Shown one piece after another: positions 41,311 through 50,656 of a stretch of 64,000 bases of DNA (its first letter is position 1; every line of letters starts with the position of its first letter). The position numbers and the translations under genes are program-made. Source of the DNA: Dyella_D sp052115385 (GTDB lineage Bacteria; Pseudomonadota; Gammaproteobacteria; Xanthomonadales; Rhodanobacteraceae); assembly GCF_052115385.1 (NCBI RefSeq), contig NZ_JBFRGP010000003.1:310001-374000 (forward strand), in the 5' to 3' direction. The notes beneath the pieces were generated by a model. That model ran no database searches and was not told the DNA's origin. It worked only from the letters and a program-made list of their open reading frames with translations.

Positions 41311-42237
41311 ATGGCCGAGCAAGTATTGCGGCACATCCCGGTGATGCTGGGTGAAGCAGTGGAGGGTCTCGCCGTGCAGGCTGGCGGGCGTTATCTGGAT
41401 GGCACGTTCGGACGCGGCGGTCACGCCCGCGCCGTGCTGTCGCGCCTGGGTCCCGACGGCCGCCTGCTGCTGATGGACCGCGATCCGACCGCGATCGCCA
41501 CCGCCCAGGCCGAATTCGCCGGCGACCCGCGCGTGTCGATCCGCCACGCCAATTTCTCCAGCCTGGCCGAATGGGACCAAACCGCCGCCGGCCTCGACGG
41601 CGTGCTGCTGGACCTGGGCGTGTCCTCGCCGCAGCTGGACGAAGCCGCCCGCGGTTTCAGCTTCATGGCCGACGCGCCGCTGGACATGCGCATGGACCCC
41701 ACCCAGGGCGAAAGCGCCGCCGATTTCCTGGCCCGCGCCGACGAGCGCGAGATCGCCGACGTGCTGTGGGTCTACGGCGAGGAGCGCTTCAGCCGCAAGA
41801 TCGCCCGCGCCATCGTGCAGGACCGCGCCGAGCACCCGCTGGCCCGCACCAGCGAACTGGCTGGGTTGATCGAGCGCGTGATCGGCCGCCGCGAGCCAGG
41901 CAAGCATCCGGCCACGCGCAGCTTCCAGGCGCTGCGCATCCGGGTGAACGGCGAGCTGGATTCGCTCAAGCACGGGCTGGAAGCGGCGCTGGAGCGCCTG
42001 AACGTGGGCGGCCGCCTGTCCATCATCAGCTTCCACTCGCTGGAAGACCGCGCCGTCAAACTGTTCATCCGCGACCACTCCGGCCGCGTGCAGGGCAGCC
42101 GCCGCGGTCCGCCCATCGCCGCCGCGCCCGCGCGGCTGGCCGCCGTGGGCAAGGCGCAGTTCCCGTCCGAGGCCGAGCTGGCCGCCAATCCGCGCTCCCG
42201 CTCGGCGGTGCTGCGCGTGGCGGAGAAACTCGGTTGA
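41311..42237 (+). CDS. rsmH: 16S rRNA m4C1402 methyltransferase
   Basis: N4-methylates C1402 of 16S rRNA, the same nucleotide whose ribose RsmI modifies. 308 residues. Seen: 'HIPVMLGEAVEGL', 'YLDGTFGRGGHARAVLS' (SAM motif), 'DGVLLDLGVSSPQLDEAARG', and 'NVGGRLSIISFHSLEDRAVK' near the C-terminus, as in MraW/RsmH. The ATG at 41311 has GGGAG 8 nt upstream; an upstream TTG is open but poor. Its stop overlaps the ftsL start. Confidence 0.97.
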   Translation: MAEQVLRHIPVMLGEAVEGLAVQAGGRYLDGTFGRGGHARAVLSRLGPDGRLLLMDRDPTAIATAQAEFAGDPRVSIRHANFSSLAEWDQTAAGLDGVLLDLGVSSPQLDEAARGFSFMADAPLDMRMDPTQGESAADFLARADEREIADVLWVYGEERFSRKIARAIVQDRAEHPLARTSELAGLIERVIGRREPGKHPATRSFQALRIRVNGELDSLKHGLEAALERLNVGGRLSIISFHSLEDRAVKLFIRDHSGRVQGSRRGPPIAAAPARLAAVGKAQFPSEAELAANPRSRSAVLRVAEKLG

Positions 42238-42506
42238 AGATCCTCGGCACCATCTTCCTGCTGCTCCTGCTCGGCGCCACGCTGGCCAGCGCGGTGGGCG
42301 TGGTGTGGACGCGCCACGAGAGCCGCACGCTGTTCGTCGAGCTCAGCCGCCTGCAGAACCAGCGCGACGACCTCAATATCGAATACGGCAAGCTGGAACT
42401 GGAGCAGGCCACCTGGGCCGAGCCGCGCCGGGTGGACAGCGAGGCGCGCCAGAAGCTCGGCATGCTCAATCCCAAGCCGCAGGACATCCAGCTGGTGCGC
42501 CGATGA
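42234..42506 (+). CDS. ftsL: Cell division protein FtsL
   Basis: Small bitopic divisome protein that works with FtsB/FtsQ to activate FtsWI. 90 residues: N-terminal membrane helix ('ILGTIFLLLLLGATLASAVG', about 3-22), then a periplasmic coiled coil ('LFVELSRLQNQRDDLNIEYG') and the conserved 'ARQKLGMLNPKPQDIQLV' end. The start is a TTG at 42234 that overlaps the rsmH stop (TTGA), with GGAG upstream; there is no ATG that keeps the helix. Its stop overlaps the ftsI start (ATGA). Confidence 0.92.
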   Translation: MKILGTIFLLLLLGATLASAVGVVWTRHESRTLFVELSRLQNQRDDLNIEYGKLELEQATWAEPRRVDSEARQKLGMLNPKPQDIQLVRR

Positions 42507-44320
42507 ACATGCGCCCCCGCTTCCCGACCCAGCCCACCGCCCGCCGCCGCCAACATGGTCCCAGTCCCCGCCGCCGCATGATCGTAGTGGTGGCGGTGCT
42601 GTCGCTGGCCTCGCTCGGCCTGGTCGCGCGCGCGTTCGACCTGCAGGTGGTGCGCAAGGAGTTCTACCAGAGCCAGGGCGACGCACGCTTCCTGCGCGAG
42701 GTGCCGATCGCGGTGTCGCGCGGCACCGTGTTCGACCGCAACGGCGAGCCGCTGGCGGTGTCGACGCCGGTGATGTCGATCTGGGCCAACCCGTCCGAAG
42801 TGCTGGAAAGCGAAGACCGCCTGCCGCAGCTGGCCAAGGCGATCGGCATGGACGTGGGTGAGCTCAAGCAGTACCTGATGCAGCGCTCCGAGCGCGAGTT
42901 CGTCTACCTGCGCCGCCAGATGCGCCCGGACGCGGCGCAGGCCGTGCTGGACTTAGGGATTCCCGGCGTCAACGGCCAGCGCGAGTACCGCCGCTACTAC
43001 CCCTCGGGCGAGGTCACCTCGCACATCCTGGGCTTCACCAATATCGACGACCACGGCCAGGAAGGCCTGGAGCTGGCCTTCGACGACTGGCTGGCCGGCA
43101 AGCCGGGCGCCAAGCGCGTGATCCGCGACCGCATGGGCCACATCGTGGAGGACGTGGAACAGGTGCGCGCGCCGCAGCCGGGCCGCAACCTCACGCTGAG
43201 CATCGACCGCCGCATCCAGTTCCTCGCCTACAACGAGCTGAAGACCACGCTGGAGCAGTCGCAGGCCGATTCCGGCTCGATGGTGATCATCGACATCCCC
43301 ACCGGGGAGGTGCTGGCGATGGTCAACCTGCCGACCTACAACCCCAACGCCCTGCGTAGCAGCACGCCGTCGCAGCGGCGCAACCGTTCGATGACCGACG
43401 TGGTGGAACCTGGTTCCACCATCAAGCCGGTGGTCATGGCCGCGGCACTGTCCAGCGGCAAATACACGCCGAACGGCCCGCTGGTCGACACCGGCAACGG
43501 TCATTTCTATTACATGACCCATGACATCCGCGACACGCATGCCTACGGCATGTTGTCGCCCACCGGCGTGATCCAGAAATCCAGCAACATCGGCGCGGCC
43601 AAGATCGCGATGACGCTGGATACCGGCCTGCTCTACGACACCTACCGCGCCTTCGGCCTCGGCAGCAGCACCAACAGCGGCTTCCCTGGCGAGGCTTCCG
43701 GTTATCTGAAGGTGGGCCGCGACTGGCGTCCGCTGGAAAAAGCGATCATGGCCTACGGTTATGGCCTGAACGTCACCGCGCTGCAGCTGGCCAATGTCTA
43801 CGCCACCATCGGCGACGGTGGGTTGATGCACGAGCCCTCGTTCGTGAAGGGCACCGCCGGCGAGACCAAGCAGATCATCGCGCCGGAAATCGCGCACAAG
43901 CTGGTGACCATGCTGGAGTCCACCACCCAGCCGGGCGGCACCGCCGCGCCGTATGCGTGGATCGCCAACTACGCGGTGGCGGGCAAGACCGGCACCGCGC
44001 ACAAGGCGCAGGCCGGCGGCTACTCCAAGAACAACTACAGCGCCGCCTTCGCCGGCATCGTCCCGGCGACCAACCCGCGCCTGGCCGCGGTGGTGGTGAT
44101 CGACGATCCGAAGAAGGGCAGCTACTACGGCGGCCTGGTCTCCGCGCCGGTGTTCGCCAAGGTGATGGACGGCGCGCTGCGCCTGCTGGACGTACCGCCG
44201 GACAATATCGGGCGCTGGTACGTCGGCGGTCCGCTGCAAGGCAATAACGGACTGGTCGGCAGCAAGCCGCCGGATGCGCCGGTGGTCGACGACGCGCCGG
44301 TCGAGGAAGCGACCCCATGA
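42503..44320 (+). CDS. ftsI: Peptidoglycan transpeptidase FtsI (PBP3)
   Basis: Septal class B penicillin-binding protein. 605 residues: a basic cytoplasmic N-terminus, one membrane helix ('MIVVVAVLSLASLGLVARAF', about 30-50), the PBP dimer/pedestal domain ('AVSRGTVFDRNGEPLAVSTP'), and the transpeptidase with active-site 'EPGSTIKP' (Ser-x-x-Lys), 'SSN' in 'IQKSSNIGAAK' and 'AGKTGTAHKA'. All three catalytic motifs are intact. Starts within the ftsL stop and ends within the murE start (ATGA each). Confidence 0.97.
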   Translation: MNMRPRFPTQPTARRRQHGPSPRRRMIVVVAVLSLASLGLVARAFDLQVVRKEFYQSQGDARFLREVPIAVSRGTVFDRNGEPLAVSTPVMSIWANPSEVLESEDRLPQLAKAIGMDVGELKQYLMQRSEREFVYLRRQMRPDAAQAVLDLGIPGVNGQREYRRYYPSGEVTSHILGFTNIDDHGQEGLELAFDDWLAGKPGAKRVIRDRMGHIVEDVEQVRAPQPGRNLTLSIDRRIQFLAYNELKTTLEQSQADSGSMVIIDIPTGEVLAMVNLPTYNPNALRSSTPSQRRNRSMTDVVEPGSTIKPVVMAAALSSGKYTPNGPLVDTGNGHFYYMTHDIRDTHAYGMLSPTGVIQKSSNIGAAKIAMTLDTGLLYDTYRAFGLGSSTNSGFPGEASGYLKVGRDWRPLEKAIMAYGYGLNVTALQLANVYATIGDGGLMHEPSFVKGTAGETKQIIAPEIAHKLVTMLESTTQPGGTAAPYAWIANYAVAGKTGTAHKAQAGGYSKNNYSAAFAGIVPATNPRLAAVVVIDDPKKGSYYGGLVSAPVFAKVMDGALRLLDVPPDNIGRWYVGGPLQGNNGLVGSKPPDAPVVDDAPVEEATP

Positions 44321-45789
44321 GCCGGCGCCTCGATCAACTGTTGCACGGTATCGCCGACACGCAGGGTGCCGGCGATATCGTCGTTTCGGGGCTGGCGCTC
44401 GACTCGCGCCGCGTGCGCGCGGGCGAGGCCTTTTTCGCGCTGCGCGGCACCCGCGGCCACGGCATCGAATTCGCCGCCGGCGCCGTCGCGCAAGGCGCGC
44501 GCGTGGTGCTGGCCGAAGCGCCGATGACGGCGGCGCCTTCGCTGGGCGTGCCGGTGATCTGGATCGAGCGCCTGCATGCGCAGGTGGGCGAAATCGCCGC
44601 GCGCTTCTACGGTCGCCCGTCGGAAGCGCTGCACGTGGTCGGCGTCACCGGCACCAACGGCAAGACCTCCACCGTGCAATTGATCGCGCAGGCGCTGCAT
44701 CACCTGGGCCATCGCCCGGCCAGCATCGGCACGCTCGGCGCCGGCCTGCACGGCCAGGTCGAGGAGGGCGAGCGCACCACGCCCGACGCCATCCACGTGC
44801 AGGCGCTGCTGGCCTCGTTCCGCGCCGAAGGCGCGACGCACGTGGCGATGGAAGTGTCCTCGCATGCGCTGGAGCAGGGGCGCGTCGGCGCGGTGACGTT
44901 CGGCACCGCGGTGTTCACCAACCTCACCCGCGACCATCTCGATTACCACGGCAGCATGCAGGCCTACGGCGCCGCCAAGGCCAAGCTGTTCGCCTGGCCG
45001 ACGCTGACCCACGCGGTGATCAACGTCGACGACGCGTTCGGCCGCGAACTGTTGGGCCGCACGCCCGCGCCGGTGCGCAAGCTGCGCGTGAGCGCGGCGG
45101 GCGACCTGGCCTCCGACGTGCGCGCGAGCAATATCCTCACCTCGGCCGAAGGCCTGCGCTTCGACCTGCATACGCCGTGGGGCTCGCGCCCGCTGCAGAC
45201 GCATCTGATCGGCCGCTTCAACGTCGACAACCTGCTCGCCGTGGTGGCGGTGCTGGGCGCGCTGGGCGAGTCGTTCGAGCACATCGTCGAGGCGGTGTCC
45301 GCATTGCATCCGGTCAACGGCCGCATGAGCCGCCTCGGTGGCCACCACGGCCTGCCGCTGGTGGTGGTCGACTATGCGCACACGCCCGACGCATTGGAGC
45401 AATCGCTGCACGCCGTGCGCGCGCATTGCGAAGGCCGGCTGATCTGCGTGTTCGGCTGCGGCGGCGAGCGCGACGCCGGCAAGCGCCCGTTGATGGGCGC
45501 GATCGCTGAGCGCCTCGCTGACGTAGCGATCATCACCGACGACAACCCGCGCGGCGAAGACGGCGACGCCATCGTGGCGCAGATCGTGGCGGGTCTGCTG
45601 CGCCCGGCCGAAGCGCAGGTGCAACGCAACCGCGCGCTGGCCATCACCGAGGCCTTGCAGCAGGCCAGGACCGGCGACGTGGTGCTGATCGCCGGCAAGG
45701 GCCACGAAACCTATCAGGAAGGCGCGCACGGCAAGCGCCCGTTCGACGATCTTGCAGTCGCTCGTGCTGCATTGGAGTTGCACGCATGA
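44317..45789 (+). CDS. murE: UDP-MurNAc-tripeptide synthetase MurE
   Basis: Adds meso-diaminopimelate to UDP-MurNAc-L-Ala-D-Glu in the cytoplasm. 490 residues with the Mur ligase three-domain plan: ATP loop 'GVTGTNGKTSTVQL', 'EVSSHALEQGRV', 'DYAHTPDALEQ', and 'DDNPRGED', whose Asn-Pro-Arg identifies the meso-DAP rather than lysine enzyme. Overlaps ftsI and murF by 4 bp each. Confidence 0.97.
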   Translation: MSRRLDQLLHGIADTQGAGDIVVSGLALDSRRVRAGEAFFALRGTRGHGIEFAAGAVAQGARVVLAEAPMTAAPSLGVPVIWIERLHAQVGEIAARFYGRPSEALHVVGVTGTNGKTSTVQLIAQALHHLGHRPASIGTLGAGLHGQVEEGERTTPDAIHVQALLASFRAEGATHVAMEVSSHALEQGRVGAVTFGTAVFTNLTRDHLDYHGSMQAYGAAKAKLFAWPTLTHAVINVDDAFGRELLGRTPAPVRKLRVSAAGDLASDVRASNILTSAEGLRFDLHTPWGSRPLQTHLIGRFNVDNLLAVVAVLGALGESFEHIVEAVSALHPVNGRMSRLGGHHGLPLVVVDYAHTPDALEQSLHAVRAHCEGRLICVFGCGGERDAGKRPLMGAIAERLADVAIITDDNPRGEDGDAIVAQIVAGLLRPAEAQVQRNRALAITEALQQARTGDVVLIAGKGHETYQEGAHGKRPFDDLAVARAALELHA

Positions 45790-47153
45790 TGCGTTTGTCC
45801 GCCATCGCCCTGTGGACCCGCGGGCACCTGCACGGTGCCGACGTGGAAGTCCTGGGCGTGGGCATCGATACCCGCAAGCTGCGCGCGGGCGACCTGTTCG
45901 TCGCAGTCAAGGGCGAGCGCGTGGACGGCCACGACTTCCTGGCGCAGGCCGCTGCCGCCGGTGCGATCGCGGCGCTGGTCGAGCGCCGCGTCGATGCGCC
46001 GATCGCGCAGGTCGTGGTGAACGACACGCAGCTGGCGCTGGGCGACCTGGCCAGCGCGGTGCGCGCGCAGAGCAATGTGCGCGTGGTCGGCATCACCGGT
46101 TCCAACGGCAAGACCACGGTGAAGACGCTGACCGCCTCGATCCTGTCGCGCCATGGCCGCACTCATGTCAACGCCGGCAACTACAACAACGAGCTGGGCC
46201 TGCCGCTGACCCTGCTGGCGATGCCGCAGGACACCGAGTACGCCGTGCTGGAAATGGGCGCCGGCAAGCCGGGCGACATTGCCTATCTGGCGGCGATCGC
46301 GCGGCCGGATATCGGCCTGGTCAACACGGTGGCGCCGGCGCATCTGGAACGCATGGGCAGCGTCGAAGGCGTGGCCGAGACCAAGGGCGCGCTATACCAG
46401 GCGCTGCCGGCGGATGGCGTGGCGGTGATCAATGCCGACGATGCCTTCGCCAAGTTCTTCGAAGGGCTGGCAATGGGTCGCCGCCAGCTGCGTTTCGGGC
46501 TGGATCATCCGGCGGACGTGCTCGCACAAGTCATCGAACAGCGCGTGGACGGTTCGCGCTTCGTGCTTGCCACGCCGGTTGGCGATGCCGAAGTGAAGCT
46601 GCCGCTGGCCGGCCGCCACAACATCGCCAATGCACTGGCCGCGGCATCGCTGGCGCTGGCGCTGGAGGTGCCGCTGGCCACCATCGTGGCAGGGCTGGAG
46701 CAGGTGCCCGGCGTGGCCGGCCGCCTGAAGCTCGAGCGCATGCCGGGCGGCTGGACCCTGATCGACGACAGCTACAACGCCAACCCGGGTTCGGTGGGCG
46801 CTGCGATCGACACGCTGGCCCTCGCCGACGGCGAGCGCTGGCTGGTGCTCGGCGACATGGCCGAACTCGGCCCGGAAGCGAAAGCCCTGCACGCAGGCAT
46901 CGGCACCCGCGCTCGCGAGCGCGGCATCCAGCGGCTGTTCGCGGTCGGCCCGCTCGGCGCCGCCACCGTGGCCGCGTTCGGCGCCAACGGCGAACACCAT
47001 GCGGACCAGGCCGCGCTGATCGCCTCGCTCAAGCAACACCTACACGGCGGTGTCACCTGTCTGGTCAAGGGCTCGCGTTCGGCGGGCATGGAACAGGTGG
47101 TGGCCGCGCTTCGCAACGATCGATCGAAGGAGGGCGCATCCGATGCTGCTTGA
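45786..47153 (+). CDS. murF: UDP-MurNAc-pentapeptide synthetase MurF
   Basis: Adds D-Ala-D-Ala to the UDP-MurNAc-tripeptide, completing the cytoplasmic precursor. 455 residues. Seen: 'GIDTRKLRAGDLFVAVKG', ATP loop 'GITGSNGKTTVKTL', 'NAGNYNNELGLPLTLL', 'EMGAGKPGDIAYL', 'DDSYNANPGS' and 'VLGDMAELG', all typical of MurF. Its last 11 bases overlap mraY. Confidence 0.97.
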   Translation: MMRLSAIALWTRGHLHGADVEVLGVGIDTRKLRAGDLFVAVKGERVDGHDFLAQAAAAGAIAALVERRVDAPIAQVVVNDTQLALGDLASAVRAQSNVRVVGITGSNGKTTVKTLTASILSRHGRTHVNAGNYNNELGLPLTLLAMPQDTEYAVLEMGAGKPGDIAYLAAIARPDIGLVNTVAPAHLERMGSVEGVAETKGALYQALPADGVAVINADDAFAKFFEGLAMGRRQLRFGLDHPADVLAQVIEQRVDGSRFVLATPVGDAEVKLPLAGRHNIANALAAASLALALEVPLATIVAGLEQVPGVAGRLKLERMPGGWTLIDDSYNANPGSVGAAIDTLALADGERWLVLGDMAELGPEAKALHAGIGTRARERGIQRLFAVGPLGAATVAAFGANGEHHADQAALIASLKQHLHGGVTCLVKGSRSAGMEQVVAALRNDRSKEGASDAA

Positions 47154-48354
47154 ACTCGCAGACTGGATGGCCCGCCACTTCACGGCGCTGCATCTGTTCC
47201 AGTACATCACCTTCCGCACCATCATGGCCTCGCTCACCGCGCTGGCGATGTCGCTGCTGTTCGGCCCCGCGCTGATCCGCAAGCTGGCCGCGCTGAAGGC
47301 GGGGCAGGTGGTGCGCAAGGACGGTCCGCAGACCCATCTGGCCAAGGCCGGCACGCCGACCATGGGCGGCGTGATGATCCTGCTGGCGGTGGCCATCGCC
47401 ACCTTGCTGTGGGCCGACCTGCATAACCGCTATGTATGGGTGGTGCTGGCGGTGCTGATCAGCTTCGGCGTGATCGGCTTCTACGACGACTACAAGAAGC
47501 TGGTGCTGAAGGACAGCCGCGGCTTGGCCTCGCGCTGGAAGTATTTCTGGCAATCGGTGTTCGGCCTGATCGCCGCGCTGTTCCTGTACTTCACCGCGCC
47601 GACCACGCCGCCGCCGTGCGTGCGCCCGGCGGTGCCGGCGGTGGTGCAGCACGTGGAGACCACCGCCACCGCGCTGGACAGCCGCCTCACCCTCGAGCCG
47701 CCGGCCAACGCCGCGCCGGCATGCATGAAGGAAGTGGCCGAGACCGCGCTGTTCGTGCCGCTGTTCAAGCAGGTGGCGGTGCCGCTGGGCCTGTTCTTCG
47801 TGGTGCTGACCTATTTCATGATCGTGGGCTTCTCCAATGCGGTGAACCTCACCGACGGATTGGATGGCCTGGCGATCATGCCCACCGTGCTGGTGTCCGG
47901 CGCGCTAGGCGTGTTCGCCTACCTGGCCGGCAATCGCCTGTTCTCCGAGTACCTGGGGATACCCTCGATTCCCGGCGCCGGCGAGCTGGCGATCATCTGC
48001 GGCGCGCTGTCCGGTGCGGGCCTGGGCTTCCTGTGGTTCAACACCTATCCCGCCCAGGTGTTCATGGGTGACGTCGGCGCGCTGGCGATCGGCGCGGCGC
48101 TGGCCGCGATCGCGGTGATCGTGCGCCAGGAAATCGTGCTGCTGATCATGGGCGGCGTGTTCGTGATGGAGACCGTGTCGGTGATGCTGCAGGTGGCGAG
48201 CTTCAAGCTCACCGGCAAGCGCATTTTTCGCATGGCGCCGATCCATCATCACTTCGAACTGAAAGGCTGGCCCGAGCCGCGGGTGATCGTGCGCTTCTGG
48301 ATCATCAGCGTCGTGCTGGTGCTGATCGGCCTCGCCACGTTGAAGGTGCGCTGA
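47143..48354 (+). CDS. mraY: Phospho-MurNAc-pentapeptide translocase MraY with enlarged periplasmic loop
   Basis: Integral inner-membrane enzyme that makes lipid I from UDP-MurNAc-pentapeptide and undecaprenyl phosphate. 403 residues versus 360 in E. coli. Catalytic parts are intact: 'KAGTPTMGG', 'VIGFYDDYKK' (Asp pair), 'NLTDGLDGLAI', 'FMGDVGAL' and 'APIHHHFELKGW'. The extra length is almost all in one loop, residues about 151-205, between two membrane helices; it is Pro/Ala-rich and carries Cys159 and Cys194. By topology this loop faces the periplasm. Start at the ATG at 47143 with AAGGAGGG upstream. Overlaps murF by 11 bp and ftsW by 1 bp. Confidence 0.95.
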   Translation: MLLELADWMARHFTALHLFQYITFRTIMASLTALAMSLLFGPALIRKLAALKAGQVVRKDGPQTHLAKAGTPTMGGVMILLAVAIATLLWADLHNRYVWVVLAVLISFGVIGFYDDYKKLVLKDSRGLASRWKYFWQSVFGLIAALFLYFTAPTTPPPCVRPAVPAVVQHVETTATALDSRLTLEPPANAAPACMKEVAETALFVPLFKQVAVPLGLFFVVLTYFMIVGFSNAVNLTDGLDGLAIMPTVLVSGALGVFAYLAGNRLFSEYLGIPSIPGAGELAIICGALSGAGLGFLWFNTYPAQVFMGDVGALAIGAALAAIAVIVRQEIVLLIMGGVFVMETVSVMLQVASFKLTGKRIFRMAPIHHHFELKGWPEPRVIVRFWIISVVLVLIGLATLKVR

Positions 48355-49583
48355 TGCTATTCGACGCCACCCAGGCCAAACGCCGGCAAGGTCCGCAGGG
48401 CAGCTTCGATCTGCCGCTGCTGATCGCGCTCGTCGGCCTGGCCTGCGTCGGGCTGGTGATGATCACCTCCAGCTCGATCGCGGTGGCCGACAGCCAGCAC
48501 CTGGGCGCGTTTTATTTCCTCAAGAAGCATCTGATGTTCCTGGGCCTGGGCATGGTGCTGGCCGGCGTGGCCATGCGCACCGAGCTGAAGGTGCTGGAGA
48601 AGAACGGCTTCCTGTTGCTGCTGCTGGCCTTCATCCTGCTGCTGGCGGTGTTCCTGCCGTTCCTCGGCATGCGCCTCAACGGCGCGCGGCGCTGGCTCAA
48701 CCTGATCGTCACCAGCTTCCAGCCGGTGGAGGCGGTGAAGCTGATCCTGGTGGTGTACGTCGCCAGTTATCTGGTGCGCCATCGCGAGAGCGTGGAAACG
48801 CGCTTCCTCGGCCTGCTCAAGCCGATCGTGGTGGCGGGCGTGATGGTGCTGCTGCTGCTGGCGCAGCCGGACTTCGGCTCGGCCACCCTGGTGATCGCGG
48901 TGACCATCGCGATGGTGTGGCTGGGTGGCGCGCGGCCGATCTTCCTGTTCGGCATGGGCCTGCCGCTGATGCCGCTGCTGGCGATCGCGGCGACCAGCGA
49001 AAGCTATCGCATGAAGCGCCTCACCTCGTTCATGGACCCGTGGAAGGATCCGTTCAACGACGGCTTCCAGCTGACCCAGTCGCTGATGGCGATCGGCCGC
49101 GGCGAATGGACCGGCGTGGGCCTGGGTTCGAGCGTGCTGAAACTCTCCTACCTGCCGGAAGCGCATACCGACTTCATCTTCGCGGTGATCTCCGAGGAAC
49201 TGGGCCTGGCCGGCATCCTGACCGTGATGAGCCTGTTCGCGCTCACCGTCGGCCGCGGGCTGTACCTGGGCCTGAAGGGCGTGGAGCTGGGCCAGCGTTT
49301 CGCCGGCTACGTGGCATTCGGCATCTCGCTGATGATCGGCCTGCAGACCATGGTGTCGATCGGGGTGAACCTCGGCGCGCTGCCGACCAAGGGCCTGACC
49401 CTGCCGCTGATCAGCTACGGCGGTTCGTCGATGGTGCTGACCTGCGCCATGGCCGGCGTGCTGCTGCGTGCGACCTATGAGATCAACCGCGCGATCGACG
49501 CGCGCCAGATGGCCACGCGCATGCCGGCCACCGCAGTGGCCGACGCGAATACGGCCACGGCGCGCGAGGCGGTGAACGCATGA
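48354..49583 (+). CDS. ftsW: Septal glycosyltransferase FtsW
   Basis: SEDS-family peptidoglycan polymerase that partners FtsI at the septum. 409 residues with about ten membrane helices. Seen: 'LVMITSSSIAVAD', 'GMRLNGARRWLNL', 'EAVKLILVVY', 'AQPDFGSATLV', the catalytic-loop region 'FTDFIF'-like 'EAHTDFIFAVISEELGL', and 'KGLTLPLISYGGSSM'. Starts on the last base of the mraY stop and overlaps murG by 4 bp. Confidence 0.96.
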   Translation: MLFDATQAKRRQGPQGSFDLPLLIALVGLACVGLVMITSSSIAVADSQHLGAFYFLKKHLMFLGLGMVLAGVAMRTELKVLEKNGFLLLLLAFILLLAVFLPFLGMRLNGARRWLNLIVTSFQPVEAVKLILVVYVASYLVRHRESVETRFLGLLKPIVVAGVMVLLLLAQPDFGSATLVIAVTIAMVWLGGARPIFLFGMGLPLMPLLAIAATSESYRMKRLTSFMDPWKDPFNDGFQLTQSLMAIGRGEWTGVGLGSSVLKLSYLPEAHTDFIFAVISEELGLAGILTVMSLFALTVGRGLYLGLKGVELGQRFAGYVAFGISLMIGLQTMVSIGVNLGALPTKGLTLPLISYGGSSMVLTCAMAGVLLRATYEINRAIDARQMATRMPATAVADANTATAREAVNA

Positions 49584-50656
49584 GCGCAGCCAACGCACCC
49601 GTGCTGATCATGGCCGGCGGCACCGGCGGCCACATCTTCCCCGGCCTGGCCGTGGCCGAGACGCTGCGCGCGCAGGGCGTGCCGGTGGTGTGGCTGGGCG
49701 CGGACGGCGGCATGGAAACCAAGGTGGTGCCGGCGCACGGCGTGCCGCTGCGCACGGTGCCGGTCGGCGGGCTGCGCGGCAAGGGTTTCAAGACCCGCGT
49801 GCTGGCGCCGCTGATGCTGGCGCGCGCGCTGCTCGCCTCGTTGCGCGTAGTCGGTTCGGTGCGGCCGCGCAGCGTGCTGTCGATGGGCGGCTACGTGGCC
49901 GGCCCCGGCGGCATCGCGGCGTGGCTGCTGCGCAAGCCGCTGCTGGTGCACGAACAGAACGGCGTGGCCGGCTTCACCAACCGGAAGCTCGCAGCGCATG
50001 CGGTGCGCGTGCTGGTGGGTTTCAACGACACGCTGCCGGGCGCCGAGTGGGTGGGCAATCCGGTGCGCTCCACCATCGCCGCGCTGCCGGCACCCGCCGT
50101 GCGCATGGCCGGACGCACCGGCAAGTCACGCCTGCTGGTGCTCGGCGGCAGCCTGGGTGCGCGCGCCTTGAACCTCGCGCTGCCGCAGGCGCTGGCGCAG
50201 CTGACGCTCGAACAGCGCCCGGACGTGCTGCACCAGTGCGGCAACCGCGGTGCCGACGAAGCGCGCGAGGCCTACGCCAAGGCCGGCGTCGACGCGCAGA
50301 TCGTGCCCTTCATCGAAGACATGGCCGGCGCCTACGCCTGGGCCGACCTGGCCGTGTGCCGCGCCGGCGCCCTGACCGTGGCCGAACTCACCGCCGCCGG
50401 CCTCGGCGCGGTGCTCGTGCCTTTCCCTCATGCGGTGGATGACCACCAGACCCGCAACGCCGAGGCCCTGGTGGCCGCCGGTGCGGCCGACGTCGTACAG
50501 GAACGAGATTTGGACGTACAGCAGTTTGCCCAGCGCCTGGATGCGCTGTTGAACGATCGCACGCGCACGCTGGCCATGGCCGACGCCGCACGTTCCCTGG
50601 CCAAGCCCGACGCCGCGGCGGCGATCGCGCGCGCCTGCCTGGAGGTGCGCGCATGA
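49580..50656 (+). CDS. murG: UDP-GlcNAc transferase MurG
   Basis: Peripheral membrane GT28 enzyme that adds GlcNAc to lipid I, giving lipid II. 358 residues. Seen: G-loops 'IMAGGTGGHIFPGLAVAE' and 'LLVLGGSLGARALNLALP', 'HEQNGVAGFTNRKLA', and the donor-site block 'CRAGALTVAELTAAGLGAVL' followed by 'PHAVDDHQTRNAEAL'. Overlaps ftsW and murC by ATGA. Confidence 0.97.
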   Translation: MSAANAPVLIMAGGTGGHIFPGLAVAETLRAQGVPVVWLGADGGMETKVVPAHGVPLRTVPVGGLRGKGFKTRVLAPLMLARALLASLRVVGSVRPRSVLSMGGYVAGPGGIAAWLLRKPLLVHEQNGVAGFTNRKLAAHAVRVLVGFNDTLPGAEWVGNPVRSTIAALPAPAVRMAGRTGKSRLLVLGGSLGARALNLALPQALAQLTLEQRPDVLHQCGNRGADEAREAYAKAGVDAQIVPFIEDMAGAYAWADLAVCRAGALTVAELTAAGLGAVLVPFPHAVDDHQTRNAEALVAAGAADVVQERDLDVQQFAQRLDALLNDRTRTLAMADAARSLAKPDAAAAIARACLEVRA

